NCBI GenBank assembly: GCA_002729015.1
Contig: PBVO01000166.1
Span: 1-38,447, forward strand
Length of the DNA stretch: 38,447 nucleotides
From: Candidatus Poribacteria bacterium
Lineage (GTDB): Bacteria; Poribacteria; WGA-4E; UBA9662
Direction of reading: 5' to 3'
Shown: piece by piece, positions 25,196-33,422 of the stretch
Layout of the letters: each line of letters begins with the position of its first letter
Position numbering within the stretch: the first letter of the stretch is position 1
Notes under the pieces: model-generated
What the model saw: only the letters and a program-made list of their open reading frames with translations
Databases searched by the model: none
What the model was told of the DNA's origin: nothing
Position numbers and translations under genes: made by a program

Positions 25196-25468
25196 TTACA
25201 GAAATTTTGATTTAAATTTTGATAAGTCTTGTTTCGGGTCTATTGAATGTTCTAAATCAAGTGAATTGGAGGGTAAACTATACGGTAGAATCTTAGCACC
25301 TTTTCTTTTTGCGATTCTAACAAGTTGTTGCCTTATTCTTAAATTTCCTGAAAAACATATATATTTAAATCCCATACCTATAGCTTCCCAAGCAATAGCA
25401 CCATCACTATAGCAATCTATGCATGTGTCGGTAGGGGGAGGCATGTTATTGTTATTATTACGAACCAT
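25196..25468 (-). CDS. Unrecognised small protein between pgk and the aldolase
   Basis: I cannot name this product (90 residues from ATG 25468). It contains PPPTDTCIDCYSDGAIAWEA, then IGMGFKYICFSGNLRIRQQL and RKGAKILPY; the CIDC pair is striking. The same frame stays open upstream to about 25620, overlapping the end of pgk, and reads as plausible protein (KYKQPIIVVYKRLDVIVTRD and a following TNPIIRTGPLLANNLGLEYI), yet contains no ATG, GTG or TTG. The true start may be a rare codon, or the 5' end may be damaged. The region continues the pgk direction. Confidence 0.5.
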   Translation of the reverse strand: MVRNNNNNMPPPTDTCIDCYSDGAIAWEAIGMGFKYICFSGNLRIRQQLVRIAKRKGAKILPYSLPSNSLDLEHSIDPKQDLSKFKSKFL

Positions 25469-25610
25469 TGCTCTAATATACTCAAGTCCAAGATTGTTTG
25501 CTAGGAGAGGTCCTGTTCGAATAATTGGATTGGTTAGATTAGGCCAAATAACATCCCTAGTAACAATAACATCGAGTCGTTTATAAACAACGATTATAGG
25601 TTGTTTATAT

Positions 25611-26813
25611 TTAGAGATCTTTTTGCAAAGCCTCTACCCCGGGTAGAGGCTTTCCTTCCATCCATTCTAAAAAAGCACCACCTGCCGTTGAGACATAGCT
25701 GAAATCCCCATAGGCCCCAGCCTTTCTTAATGCTGCTACTGTATCCCCACCACCCGCTATAGAAGTTAATTTATTCTCTTTTGTAAGTGCAGCGGCAAAT
25801 TGTGCAGCAGTATTAGTTGATCGGTCAAAGGGTTCTATTTCAAATGCACCCAAGGGACCATTCCAGAGTATTGTTGAAGATTGTTCGAATTTTCTTTTGA
25901 TTTCCTGCAAACTTTTGGGTCCTAGGTCTAAGATCATTGCTTCATCAGCAATTGAATTGATTTCCGCAATATAGTTTGGAGCTCCAGCCATGAACTGATG
26001 TGCTACAGCTCCATCAATTGGTAGAACTATTTCGCACTTTTCTTTAATAGATTCATCTAAAATAATTTTTGCAGTTTCAGCTAGATCCTTTTCACAGAGA
26101 GATAGACCAATATTAAATCCTTTAGCATGTAGGAAGGTGTTTGCCATCCCTCCTCCTATAATAATAGAGTCAACTTTTTTTATTAGGTTGCTCAAAACAT
26201 CTAATTTAGTTGATACCTTTGCACCGCCTACAACTGCTGTTAGAGGTCGTTTTGGCTTTTCAAAAGCAGCTTCCAAGGCAGTCAGTTCAGCTTCCATCTG
26301 GAGTCCCGCTGCAGAAGGCATCAAATAAGCCAGTCCCGTTGTTGAGGCATGAGACCTATGTGATGCCGAAAATGCATCATTTACAAAAATATCTCCCAGT
26401 CTTGATAAAGACTCAATAAATTTACTATCATTTTTTTCCTCTCCAGGATGAAAACGTAAGTTTTCAAGAAGTAGTATTTCCCCTGAATTCATAGTATTTA
26501 TCTCAGATTCGGTTGTTGGACCTATACAGTCATCTATAAACTTGACGGGTATTTTGTCTATTGCTGCAGATATTATTGGAGCCAGAGGTGCCAAAGACAT
26601 TGCGGAGTTATATTTACCTTTTGGTCTGCCAAAATGTGAAATAAGAATTGGATAGCCACCTCTTTTTAAAACGTTTCTTATTGTTGGGACAATTTTTTCG
26701 ACCCTGTGGGAATCACTTACAATACCGTCTTGCATCGGTACATTTAAATCTAGTCGGACTAGTATTTTTTTCTTTGTAACCTCAACATCATTTAGTTTAC
26801 GATATGCAACCAT
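25611..26813 (-). CDS. pgk: Phosphoglycerate kinase
   Basis: This encodes a 400-residue phosphoglycerate kinase, moving phosphate from 1,3-bisphosphoglycerate to ADP. RLDLNVPMQDG near residue 21, SHFGRPKGKYN near 58, LLENLRFHPGEEKND near 113, VVGGAKVSTKLDVL near 192, ILWNGPLGAFE near 313 and SIAGGGDTVAAL near 354 are the family blocks. It follows gap by 18 bp. The last codons contain a 27-base perfect palindrome (25627-25653), unusual inside coding sequence. Confidence 0.97.
   Translation of the reverse strand: MVAYRKLNDVEVTKKKILVRLDLNVPMQDGIVSDSHRVEKIVPTIRNVLKRGGYPILISHFGRPKGKYNSAMSLAPLAPIISAAIDKIPVKFIDDCIGPTTESEINTMNSGEILLLENLRFHPGEEKNDSKFIESLSRLGDIFVNDAFSASHRSHASTTGLAYLMPSAAGLQMEAELTALEAAFEKPKRPLTAVVGGAKVSTKLDVLSNLIKKVDSIIIGGGMANTFLHAKGFNIGLSLCEKDLAETAKIILDESIKEKCEIVLPIDGAVAHQFMAGAPNYIAEINSIADEAMILDLGPKSLQEIKRKFEQSSTILWNGPLGAFEIEPFDRSTNTAAQFAAALTKENKLTSIAGGGDTVAALRKAGAYGDFSYVSTAGGAFLEWMEGKPLPGVEALQKDL
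25627..25653. other. 27-base perfect palindrome in the 3' end of pgk
   Basis: Arms AAAGCCTCTACCC and GGGTAGAGGCTTT (13 bases each) flank a single central base. The arms are GC-rich in an AT-rich setting. On the transcribed (leftward) strand the hairpin ends in TTT but lacks a long T-run. It could attenuate transcription, protect a 3' end or be an RNA-processing site between pgk and the aldolase gene. Confidence 0.6.
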
Positions 26814-26831
26814 TTTATTTCACATGTTTGT

Positions 26832-27836
26832 TTAAACGGTGCCCATAAGAGCTGCCACATCACCCATACGATTAGAGAAACCCCATTCGTTATCATACCA
26901 TGTAAGTATCCTGCAAAGAGTTTTATCGACGACACTGGTTTGTGTGGCGTCAAATGTCGAGCTATATGAGTTATGATTAAAATCTATTGATACAAGCGGT
27001 TCTTCGTTATACCCAATTACATTTTTTAATTCCGCTTCGGATGCTTTTAAAATCTCTTCGTTTATTTCATTCGCCTCAGTTTGTCTTGATGAAACAAATT
27101 TAAGATCAACCATAGATACATTGGATGTTGGAACTCTTATAGCTGTACCATCTATTTTTCCTTTTAGTTCTGGAAGTACAAGTCCCACTGCTCTAGCTGC
27201 ACCTGTTGAGGTTGGTATCATTGAATTACCAGCACTTCTTGCACGACGAAGGTCTGAATGCAATGAGTCTAAAATATTTTGATCTAAAGTATAAGCATGA
27301 ACTGTAGTCATGTAAGCGCGTTCGATGCCAATTGTTTTATTTATTACGTTTACTACTGGAGCTAGGCAGTTAGTTGTGCAGCTAGCATTTGAAATTACTT
27401 TGTGCTCAGTAGATATCTGTTGGTGGTTTACTCCATATACTACAGTGAAATCTGCATCATTACTGGGGGCAGAAATTAAAACCTTTTTTGCCCCAGCTGA
27501 AATATGTTTACTGGCAGCACTTCGAGATGTAAATATTCCTGTGCATTCAAGAGCAACATCAACTTGAAGATCTTTCCATGGAAGTTTTTCTGGATCTCGT
27601 TCATCGAAAACAGCTATTGACCCAAGTCCAATATCAATATTTTTTCCTGACACATTAATGGTTCCAGGAAATGGGCCATGAATTGAGTCATATCTCAAAA
27701 GGTGGGCATTAGATTCCACGGGTCCCAAGTCATTTATAGCTAATACTTCTATGTCTGACCGTCTACTTTCATATATTGCTCTTAAAACATTACGGCCGAT
27801 GCGACCAAAGCCATTTATGGCAATTCGCACAGTCAT
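26832..27836 (-). CDS. gap: Glyceraldehyde-3-phosphate dehydrogenase
   Basis: This encodes a 334-residue phosphorylating GAPDH. NGFGRIGRNVLRA near residue 8 binds NAD, SNASCTTNCLAP near 150 holds the catalytic Cys, the TVHAYTLDQNILDSLHSDLR block follows, and WYDNEWGFSNRM ends the protein. The RRARSAGNSMIPTSTGAARA stretch matches the phosphate-binding region. It is 35 bp downstream of tkt and 18 bp upstream of pgk, so tkt-gap-pgk is probably a single transcript. Confidence 0.97.
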   Translation of the reverse strand: MTVRIAINGFGRIGRNVLRAIYESRRSDIEVLAINDLGPVESNAHLLRYDSIHGPFPGTINVSGKNIDIGLGSIAVFDERDPEKLPWKDLQVDVALECTGIFTSRSAASKHISAGAKKVLISAPSNDADFTVVYGVNHQQISTEHKVISNASCTTNCLAPVVNVINKTIGIERAYMTTVHAYTLDQNILDSLHSDLRRARSAGNSMIPTSTGAARAVGLVLPELKGKIDGTAIRVPTSNVSMVDLKFVSSRQTEANEINEEILKASEAELKNVIGYNEEPLVSIDFNHNSYSSTFDATQTSVVDKTLCRILTWYDNEWGFSNRMGDVAALMGTV

Positions 27837-27871
27837 GGTTCTTTCTCCATAATATAGTTAATTAATAAATA

Positions 27872-29881
27872 TTATTTTTCCTGAAGTTGCGATTTAACAG
27901 ATAAAACAATTTGTTCTGTAGTGATGTTGAAATGATTATAAAGTTCATTAGCTGGTCCAGAGGCACCAAATGTATTAATTCCTATCATGCTACCGCTAGG
28001 ACCAACAAATGTATTCCATCCCATATTTGATCCTGCTTCTACAGCAACTCTTGCAACTTCATTACCGAGTACAGTCTGTTTATAAGTATTACTTTGTTGT
28101 TCGAAAAGCATCCAACTTGGAACAGATACAACACGTGTAGGAATTTTTTCTAGTTGTAGTATCTTTCTTGCTTCAACAGCTAATGATACTTCGGAACCAG
28201 TTGCAAATATTACTGCTTTTGCATTTCCACCTTCTGCCTTTCTTAGTTCATATGCACCTTTCTCACATAAATTCTTTTGAGTGTCAGTTTCTCTTAATAA
28301 TGGTACGCCCTGTCGTGTCAGAGCTAAAACACTGGGTCCATTATACCTGCCAATTGCTATCTCCCAGCATTCTGTTGTTTCTACTGCATCTGCAGGACGC
28401 ATAACATTCACATCTGGGATAGCTCTCAGAGAAGCAAGGTGTTCGATGGGTTGGTGAGTAGGGCCATCTTCTCCCAAGCCTATTGAGTCGTGAGTCATAA
28501 CATATATAACTTTTTGACTCATTAATGCAGAGAGTCTTATAGATGGTCTGCAGTAATCTGAAAAAACTAAAAATGTTCCTCCATAAGGGATTATTCCCCC
28601 ATGTAATGAAAGGCCATTCATTACTGCCGCCATGGCGTGTTCTCTAACTCCATAATGAATGTAATTTCCACTAAAGTTTTTTGGTTCAAGTATATCTTGA
28701 AAATTAGTTTTTGTTCCATTGGATCCAGTTAGGTCAGCTGAGCCACCAATAAGCTCTGGAAGTTCTGGAAGCAATTTTTCTAGTGTTTTCTGGCTCGCAA
28801 CCCTAGTTGCCCACTTTGGCTTAAGTTCTATAAGTTGTTTTTTATGGGATTGAATTTGTTTGTTCCAGTTATTAGGTAATTGACCTAAGGCTAATCTATT
28901 AAACTCAGCTATTTTTGTTGGAGCTAAATTAGCTAATCTTTTCTGCCATTCAACAAAATATTTATTCCCACGTGTCCCGTTATGACGCCATGCTGATAGA
29001 ATATGCTCTGGGATAAGAAAAGGTTTATGGGGCCATCCTAGCTTTTTTCGGGCCCCTGCAATTTCATCTTCGCCTAATGGTGCACCATGAGAAGAAGCAC
29101 TCCCAGCTTTTGTAGGTGTTCCATATCCTATTGTTGTTTGGCAAATAATCAGTGACGGTTTTTGAGAATTCTTTGCATCTTTTATTGCACTTTTGATTGA
29201 AATAGGGTTGTGCCCATCTATCTCAATTGTATTCCATCCAGAAGCCTCAAAACGTTTTGAGACATCATCAGCACAGCTTAGTGATAGAGGTCCATCAATT
29301 GAAATATTATTACTATCATAAAGTACAATAAGCTTATCTAAGTTAAAATAACCAGCAAGAGAGATTGCTTCATGAGAAACCCCTTCCATTAGGCAACCAT
29401 CTCCAGCAATTACATAAGTATAGTGATCTACAACATTTTCTCCGAAGCGGGCAGCCATATTTCTTTCACCTATTGCCATGCCCACAGCCGTTGCAAGCCC
29501 TTGACCCAACGGTCCAGTAGTAACTTCTATTCCTTTTGCAGCACCAAACTCTGGATGGCCTGCTGTTTTACTACCCAATTTTCTAAAATGTTTGATTTGA
29601 TCAATGTCGATTTCTGGATAACCCAATAGATATAGTAGGCTATAGAGTAGCATCGAGCCATGTCCAGCAGATAATACGAATCGATCTCTATCCGGCCATT
29701 CGGGGTTATTTGAATCAAATTTAAGAAAATCAGAAAAAAGTACTGTTACAACATCTGCCATGCCGAGAGGCATGCCGGGGTGTCCAGAGTTGGCATTTTG
29801 GACTGCATCCATTGATAATGCACGGATTGCATTTGCCATATCAGTATGCCCAGGCAATTCAAATTTTTGATTTGTCACCAT
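27872..29881 (-). CDS. tkt: Transketolase
   Basis: This encodes a 669-residue thiamine-diphosphate enzyme that transfers two-carbon units in the pentose phosphate pathway. SGHPGMPLGMAD near residue 36, GPLGQGLATAVGMAIGER near 120, YVIAGDGCLMEGVSHEA near 155 (ThDP-binding GDG), THDSIGLGEDGPTHQP near 465 and the C-terminal FGASGPANELY show a complete enzyme. An extended -10 (TGCTATAAT) lies 38 bases upstream. It starts the leftward carbon-metabolism series and diverges from the zapA group. Confidence 0.97.
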   Translation of the reverse strand: MVTNQKFELPGHTDMANAIRALSMDAVQNANSGHPGMPLGMADVVTVLFSDFLKFDSNNPEWPDRDRFVLSAGHGSMLLYSLLYLLGYPEIDIDQIKHFRKLGSKTAGHPEFGAAKGIEVTTGPLGQGLATAVGMAIGERNMAARFGENVVDHYTYVIAGDGCLMEGVSHEAISLAGYFNLDKLIVLYDSNNISIDGPLSLSCADDVSKRFEASGWNTIEIDGHNPISIKSAIKDAKNSQKPSLIICQTTIGYGTPTKAGSASSHGAPLGEDEIAGARKKLGWPHKPFLIPEHILSAWRHNGTRGNKYFVEWQKRLANLAPTKIAEFNRLALGQLPNNWNKQIQSHKKQLIELKPKWATRVASQKTLEKLLPELPELIGGSADLTGSNGTKTNFQDILEPKNFSGNYIHYGVREHAMAAVMNGLSLHGGIIPYGGTFLVFSDYCRPSIRLSALMSQKVIYVMTHDSIGLGEDGPTHQPIEHLASLRAIPDVNVMRPADAVETTECWEIAIGRYNGPSVLALTRQGVPLLRETDTQKNLCEKGAYELRKAEGGNAKAVIFATGSEVSLAVEARKILQLEKIPTRVVSVPSWMLFEQQSNTYKQTVLGNEVARVAVEAGSNMGWNTFVGPSGSMIGINTFGASGPANELYNHFNITTEQIVLSVKSQLQEK

Positions 29882-29918
29882 TTAGTAGCTGGTCTTCTTT
29901 TTATCTATATCGTTTCTA

Positions 29919-29927
29919 ATTATAGCA
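29919..29927 (-). promoter_or_regulatory. Extended -10 promoter element for tkt
   Basis: The leftward strand reads TGCTATAAT, a perfect -10 with the extended TG motif. No convincing -35 is seen at 17 bases. It is about 40 bases before the tkt ATG. ATCGTT and AACGAT arms flank the region at 29909-29914 and 29930-29935. Confidence 0.4.
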
Positions 29928-29961
29928 GAACGATGAACACCATGCCGCCCATTACTTCTGT

Positions 29962-30010
29962 CGTCAACTGGTTCTATAACATACTTATTATGTTTATGTG
30001 GTAGTTGACG
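29962..30010. promoter_or_regulatory. 8-bp inverted repeat carrying TTGACG on both strands
   Basis: CGTCAACT (29962-29969) and AGTTGACG (30003-30010) are perfect arms 33 bases apart in the divergent tkt / coiled-coil intergenic region. Each arm gives a TTGACG -35-like hexamer, one per strand. It may be an operator for a shared regulator. Confidence 0.35.
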
Positions 30011-30034
30011 TCCTATTTATGTAAGTCATATGCT
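30005..30034 (+). promoter_or_regulatory. Probable promoter for the coiled-coil gene and zapA
   Basis: TTGACG (30005-30010) and TATGCT (30029-30034) are separated by 18 bases, 57 bases before the ATG at 30091. The -35 is strong, the -10 moderate. Confidence 0.4.
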
Positions 30035-30090
30035 CTTGTTTAGTAGTTTATATCCTGAAAAATCTGTTAAGAGGTTGAAAAATCGTAAGA

Positions 30091-30402
30091 ATGGGGAAAT
30101 TTAAGGAGGCTAGTAGTCGCTTGGAAGCTGCTGTAAAGAGGCTAGAAGATTTGCTTGCTGATAGTGGTACTAATATGGCAGGGCAAGTTGCAAGTCTCGG
30201 AAAAAAATTAGAAGTTATAGAAAAGGAGCACGACTCCCTAAGTGACGATTTTGATAAGATTCGTCTAACGAATGAAAAGTTGCATGCAACTTTGCGAGAA
30301 GCTCAGAAAAAAAACGCCGCAATGCAGGTTGTAAATGAGGCAGTGGCCGAAAGAATTGACCTCACAATCAAAAACTTGAAACGTGTAGTTGGAGGTTCAT
30401 GA
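30091..30402 (+). CDS. Small coiled-coil protein upstream of zapA (DUF4164-like)
   Basis: This encodes a 103-residue, mostly helical protein: EASSRLEAAVKRLEDLLADS then SLGKKLEVIEKEHDSLSDDF and a final ERIDLTIKNLKRVVGG. Heptads with Leu at core positions suggest a coiled coil. DUF4164-type proteins occupy this place before zapA in alphaproteobacteria. A cell-division role beside ZapA is an inference from context. The TGA overlaps the zapA start (ATGATG). Confidence 0.7.
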   Translation: MGKFKEASSRLEAAVKRLEDLLADSGTNMAGQVASLGKKLEVIEKEHDSLSDDFDKIRLTNEKLHATLREAQKKNAAMQVVNEAVAERIDLTIKNLKRVVGGS

Positions 30403-30755
30403 TGGGTCAGATTTCTATAATGGTAAATGGAAGAAATTATCCAGTTTCATGTGATGATGGGCAAGAAGATCATTTATCACGACTTGCCTCATACCTTGAT
30501 AAAAGAGCCTCAGGCTTATCTGAACAGATAGGGGCTGTAAGCGAAGGACGTTTGTTGGTAATGACGGGACTTTTAGTTGCCGACGAACTTTCAGAGGCCT
30601 ACGATGAGGTGGAAAAACTACAGCAAGAAGCAAAAGAGGCTGCTGAACAGGCTAGAGGGCAAACACTTGAGGAAATAGAGGATTCCTTGTCGCAGTTACT
30701 AAATAAGCTCTCTGATAGGATTGAACATATTGCAGACTCGCTTCAGAAGAACTAG
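30399..30755 (+). CDS. zapA: Cell division protein ZapA
   Basis: This encodes a 118-residue ZapA that crosslinks FtsZ filaments. The N-terminal globular part reads ISIMVNGRNYPVSCDDGQED, then LSRLASYLDKRAS and GRLLVMTGLLVADELSEAYD; the C-terminus is a coiled coil ending in LSQLLNKLSDRIEHIADSL. GGAGG at 30391-30395 is a good ribosome-binding site, 3-6 bases before the paired ATGs at 30399 and 30402. The 6S RNA locus follows directly, the conserved arrangement zapA - 6S - 5-FCL. Confidence 0.9.
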   Translation: MMGQISIMVNGRNYPVSCDDGQEDHLSRLASYLDKRASGLSEQIGAVSEGRLLVMTGLLVADELSEAYDEVEKLQQEAKEAAEQARGQTLEEIEDSLSQLLNKLSDRIEHIADSLQKN

Positions 30756-30794
30756 ATTTGTATTGGGCGGTTGCTGCGAGTTTCGATACAATTT

Positions 30795-30900
30795 TGTTTC
30801 CTGGGGCCATAAATAAAAACTTCTAGGGGGCTATCCCTGGCAAGGCCTTGGTCTTGTTATATGGTACCCACCTGCCTTTTAGGCCTAGAGGGAATCTTAA
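30795..30900 (+). ncRNA. ssrS: 6S RNA
   Basis: The region between zapA and the 5-FCL gene has 6S features. Closing-stem halves are TTCCTGGGGC (about 30798-30807) and GCCTAGAGGGAA (about 30883-30894). Between them lie AGGGGGCTATCCCTGG and GGCCTTGGTC, and then GGTACCCACCTGCC, a strand that recurs in alphaproteobacterial 6S RNAs. 6S RNA mimics an open promoter and holds sigma-70 RNA polymerase. Ends are approximate. An additional stem TTGTATTG / CGATACAA (30760-30790) lies upstream and may be part of the leader. The call rests on location and recalled motifs, not on a covariance search. Confidence 0.75.
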
Positions 30901-30913
30901 TATGACGGACTAA

Positions 30914-31573
30914 GTGGCGCCGTCCAATATGGAATTTGGAGTTTATAGGATTTCTAGATTGTCACATGGTCTAAATATTCAGGCTAGTAAAGAGTCAATG
31001 CGAGAGTATGCGATAGCTCGTAGGAGTCATGCAATTCGTAAGGCTGGCCCTGCTGCGTCGATTCGTGGGGCAGAACATTTTTTAGCAGCAATTAAAATTT
31101 TTCCTGGCACAATTGTTTCTGGTTATTTTCCCGTAGGAGAAGAATTTGATGTGATGCCATTATTAGGTAGACTTGCCAGAATTGGAGTCACTTGTTGTTT
31201 GCCAGTTATTAAAAACAAATCTAATCCGTTGATTTTCCGTACATGGTGTCCTGGAGCTAATTTACGAAAAAACCCCTATAGCATACCTGAGCCAGATTCT
31301 GAATTTGATGAGATTATACCTAACATTCTTTTGGTGCCATTATTAGCGTTTGACTCAAAAGGGTTTCGACTTGGTTATGGTGGAGGATATTATGATCGAA
31401 CCCTTAATATGCTTCGAACACAATCTCATAAGATATTAGCGATAGGTATGGCATATACTGAGCAGCAAGTCGAACATGTTCCTCACGATTTTCATGATGA
31501 GCGGTTGGATTGGGTGGTGACTGAAAGAGGGGCAATGCCAATAACAGAAATAGCTGAGCTAGCAAGAACATGA
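30914..31573 (+). CDS. ygfA: 5-formyltetrahydrofolate cyclo-ligase
   Basis: This encodes a 219-residue enzyme that turns 5-formyl-THF into 5,10-methenyl-THF using ATP. SGYFPVGEEFDVMPLL near residue 75, FRTWCPGANL near 112, LVPLLAFDSKGFRLGYGGGY then YDRTL near 155 are family blocks with the ATP/phosphate loop. Start at GTG 30914 is given; ATG 30929 (MEFGVYR) is equally possible. The stop overlaps the next ATG (ATGA). It lies in its usual place after 6S RNA. Confidence 0.92.
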   Translation: MAPSNMEFGVYRISRLSHGLNIQASKESMREYAIARRSHAIRKAGPAASIRGAEHFLAAIKIFPGTIVSGYFPVGEEFDVMPLLGRLARIGVTCCLPVIKNKSNPLIFRTWCPGANLRKNPYSIPEPDSEFDEIIPNILLVPLLAFDSKGFRLGYGGGYYDRTLNMLRTQSHKILAIGMAYTEQQVEHVPHDFHDERLDWVVTERGAMPITEIAELART

Positions 31574-32406
31574 AAATTCTGTTTCTAGGTGACGTTGTTG
31601 GCCGTTCTGGCCGTGATGGTATATCTGAGCATTTACCTTTTTTAAGAAGAGAGTTGTCTCCTGATTTTGTAGTTATTAATGGTGAGAATGCTGCGGGCGG
31701 CTACGGCATTACAGAACAGATATGCAAATCTTTTTATCAACAAGGTGCAGATGTAATAACACTTGGTAATCATGCTTGGGATCAAAGAGAAACTTTTAGA
31801 TATATTGAAAGTGATAATCGTCTAATTCGACCAGCGAATTACCCTAAAGGTACTCCTGGCCGTGGATACAAAATTTATCAACTGGTGGATGGTCGAAAAA
31901 TTCTCGTTATTCAACTAATGTGTAGGCTTTTTATGGAATCATTAGATGACCCATTTGCAACTTTAGAAAAAATAATTGATGGCCATCAACTTGGCTCTAA
32001 TAGTTCTAGTCCGACATCTTTAGCAGCAATTTTGTTGGACATTCATGGAGAGGCTTCAAGTGAGAAACAAGCTCTAGCTCGAATGTCTGATGGCCGTATT
32101 TCCATGGCTTTAGGAACTCACACTCATGTTCCAACTGCAGATCAAGTTATCTTACCAAAAGGTACTGCTTATATGACAGATGTTGGAATGTGTGGCCCTT
32201 ATAACTCAGTAATTGGAATGGATCCAAAATTTGCAATAAAGAGATTTGTTAGTAAGGTTCCTACTGGTCGATTAAAGCCTGTCTCTGAGGAGGCTACTGT
32301 ATGTGGTGCTTTTGTAGAAACTGATGATCTAACAGGTCTTGCAATTAGTATTTTTCCTGTTCGCATAGGTGGTGCTTTGCAACAATCTTTACCGGATCAA
32401 AAATAA
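31570..32406 (+). CDS. YmdB-like metallophosphoesterase (TIGR00282)
   Basis: This encodes a 278-residue calcineurin-like phosphoesterase. FLGDVVGRSGRDGI near residue 4, VINGENAAGGYGIT near 35, TLGNHAWDQRE near 65 and GTHTHVPTADQ near 180 supply the two-metal site (Asp, Glu, Asn, His). The Bacillus member YmdB is a 2',3'-cyclic-nucleotide phosphodiesterase; the role here is inferred. It overlaps the 5-FCL stop by 4 bases (ATGA). It is followed by a 14-bp palindrome (32410-32423) and then a methyltransferase gene. Confidence 0.9.
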   Translation: MKILFLGDVVGRSGRDGISEHLPFLRRELSPDFVVINGENAAGGYGITEQICKSFYQQGADVITLGNHAWDQRETFRYIESDNRLIRPANYPKGTPGRGYKIYQLVDGRKILVIQLMCRLFMESLDDPFATLEKIIDGHQLGSNSSSPTSLAAILLDIHGEASSEKQALARMSDGRISMALGTHTHVPTADQVILPKGTAYMTDVGMCGPYNSVIGMDPKFAIKRFVSKVPTGRLKPVSEEATVCGAFVETDDLTGLAISIFPVRIGGALQQSLPDQK

Positions 32407-32449
32407 TGCATGCATTAATGCATAACTTTATTATTTCATGGTAGGAGAT

Positions 32450-33223
32450 ATGTCTGACCTTAATCACTGGAATGCAGGCCTTTATGATAGGTCATTCTCC
32501 TATATTCAGGATATGGCTGTTGAACTTATTGAACTTCTTGAGCCAAGAAATGGTGAGAAAATTTTAGACTTAGGTTGTGGTACTGGAGCTATGACAAATA
32601 ATATTGTTCAAAGAGGTGCCCATGTTGATGGTATTGATAATGATTCCGCAATGATTAATTTGGCCAGAAAAAGATATCCAAAAATAAAATTTCTTTGTAT
32701 TTCTGGGACAGATTTTTCTTCTAACTCACAATATGACGCAGTATTCTCTAATGCTGCTTTACACTGGATGAAGCAACCTGCAATTGTTATTGACCGTATG
32801 TCGAATGTTTTAAGACCAGGAGGCAGGTTTGTTGGGGAAATGGGTGGTTCAGGTAATGTTCAGATATTAATAAAATGTTTGTTACAGACTCTTGAGGAAA
32901 TGGGATTATCAAGAGATAAAATCAACTGTCCTTGGTATTTCCCTCATCCTGATGAATACGCAAAACTTCTAGAAGAAGGTGGTTTTAGGGTTAAATATAT
33001 TCAACACTTCTCCCGCCTAACACCTTTAGATGATTGTCCTAACGGAGCTGCAGACTGGTACAATATGTTTGCAGGTAAATTTCTTGAGAATATTGAGTTG
33101 GAAAACCGTGATGTAGTAATTAAACGAGCTACAAGGCTTGCTAAGAATAGCCTATTTAAGGATGGCCGTTGGTTTGCGGATTATAAACGGCTTCGTTTTA
33201 AGGCTCTTAGAAGAGAGTTTTAG
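32450..33223 (+). CDS. Class I SAM-dependent methyltransferase
   Basis: This encodes a 257-residue methyltransferase. ILDLGCGTGAMTNNI near residue 40 is the SAM-binding motif, VDGIDNDSAMI follows as motif II, FSNAALHWMKQPAIVI near 102 is the post-core block, and VLRPGGRFVGEMGG the last core strand. LHW and the LRPGGRF block resemble trans-aconitate or malonyl-ACP methyltransferases, but the substrate is not determinable. ATG 32450 is chosen over ATG 32438 because TAGGAGA lies just upstream of it. Confidence 0.88.
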   Translation: MSDLNHWNAGLYDRSFSYIQDMAVELIELLEPRNGEKILDLGCGTGAMTNNIVQRGAHVDGIDNDSAMINLARKRYPKIKFLCISGTDFSSNSQYDAVFSNAALHWMKQPAIVIDRMSNVLRPGGRFVGEMGGSGNVQILIKCLLQTLEEMGLSRDKINCPWYFPHPDEYAKLLEEGGFRVKYIQHFSRLTPLDDCPNGAADWYNMFAGKFLENIELENRDVVIKRATRLAKNSLFKDGRWFADYKRLRFKALRREF

Positions 33224-33282
33224 TTAGAACTATATTCTTGAGTATATAATCAGACAATTTATCGCCCTAATATTGCCATATT

Positions 33283-33297
33283 AACCGAATATCGGTT
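33283..33297. promoter_or_regulatory. Short inverted repeat upstream of yebC, possible operator
   Basis: AACCGA (33283-33288) and TCGGTT (33292-33297) are perfect 6-bp arms with a 3-base centre. A TATAAA-like -10 follows at about 33318. The rest of the roughly 200-base gap is AT-rich without other structure. Confidence 0.3.
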
Positions 33298-33422
33298 GTT
33301 TGGATAAGTGTGATCGTATAAAACTTTAGAAAAATACATTATATAGTATTATGAACCACTAATAACTCTAAATAATGTATATTGTAAATAAAATATGGCT
33401 AGTAACATAAAAGATAAGAACC

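Noticed and set aside
32410..32423. 14-bp palindrome ATGCATTAATGCAT as an operator
   Set aside because: It is AT-rich and overlaps no promoter elements, so chance is a fair explanation.
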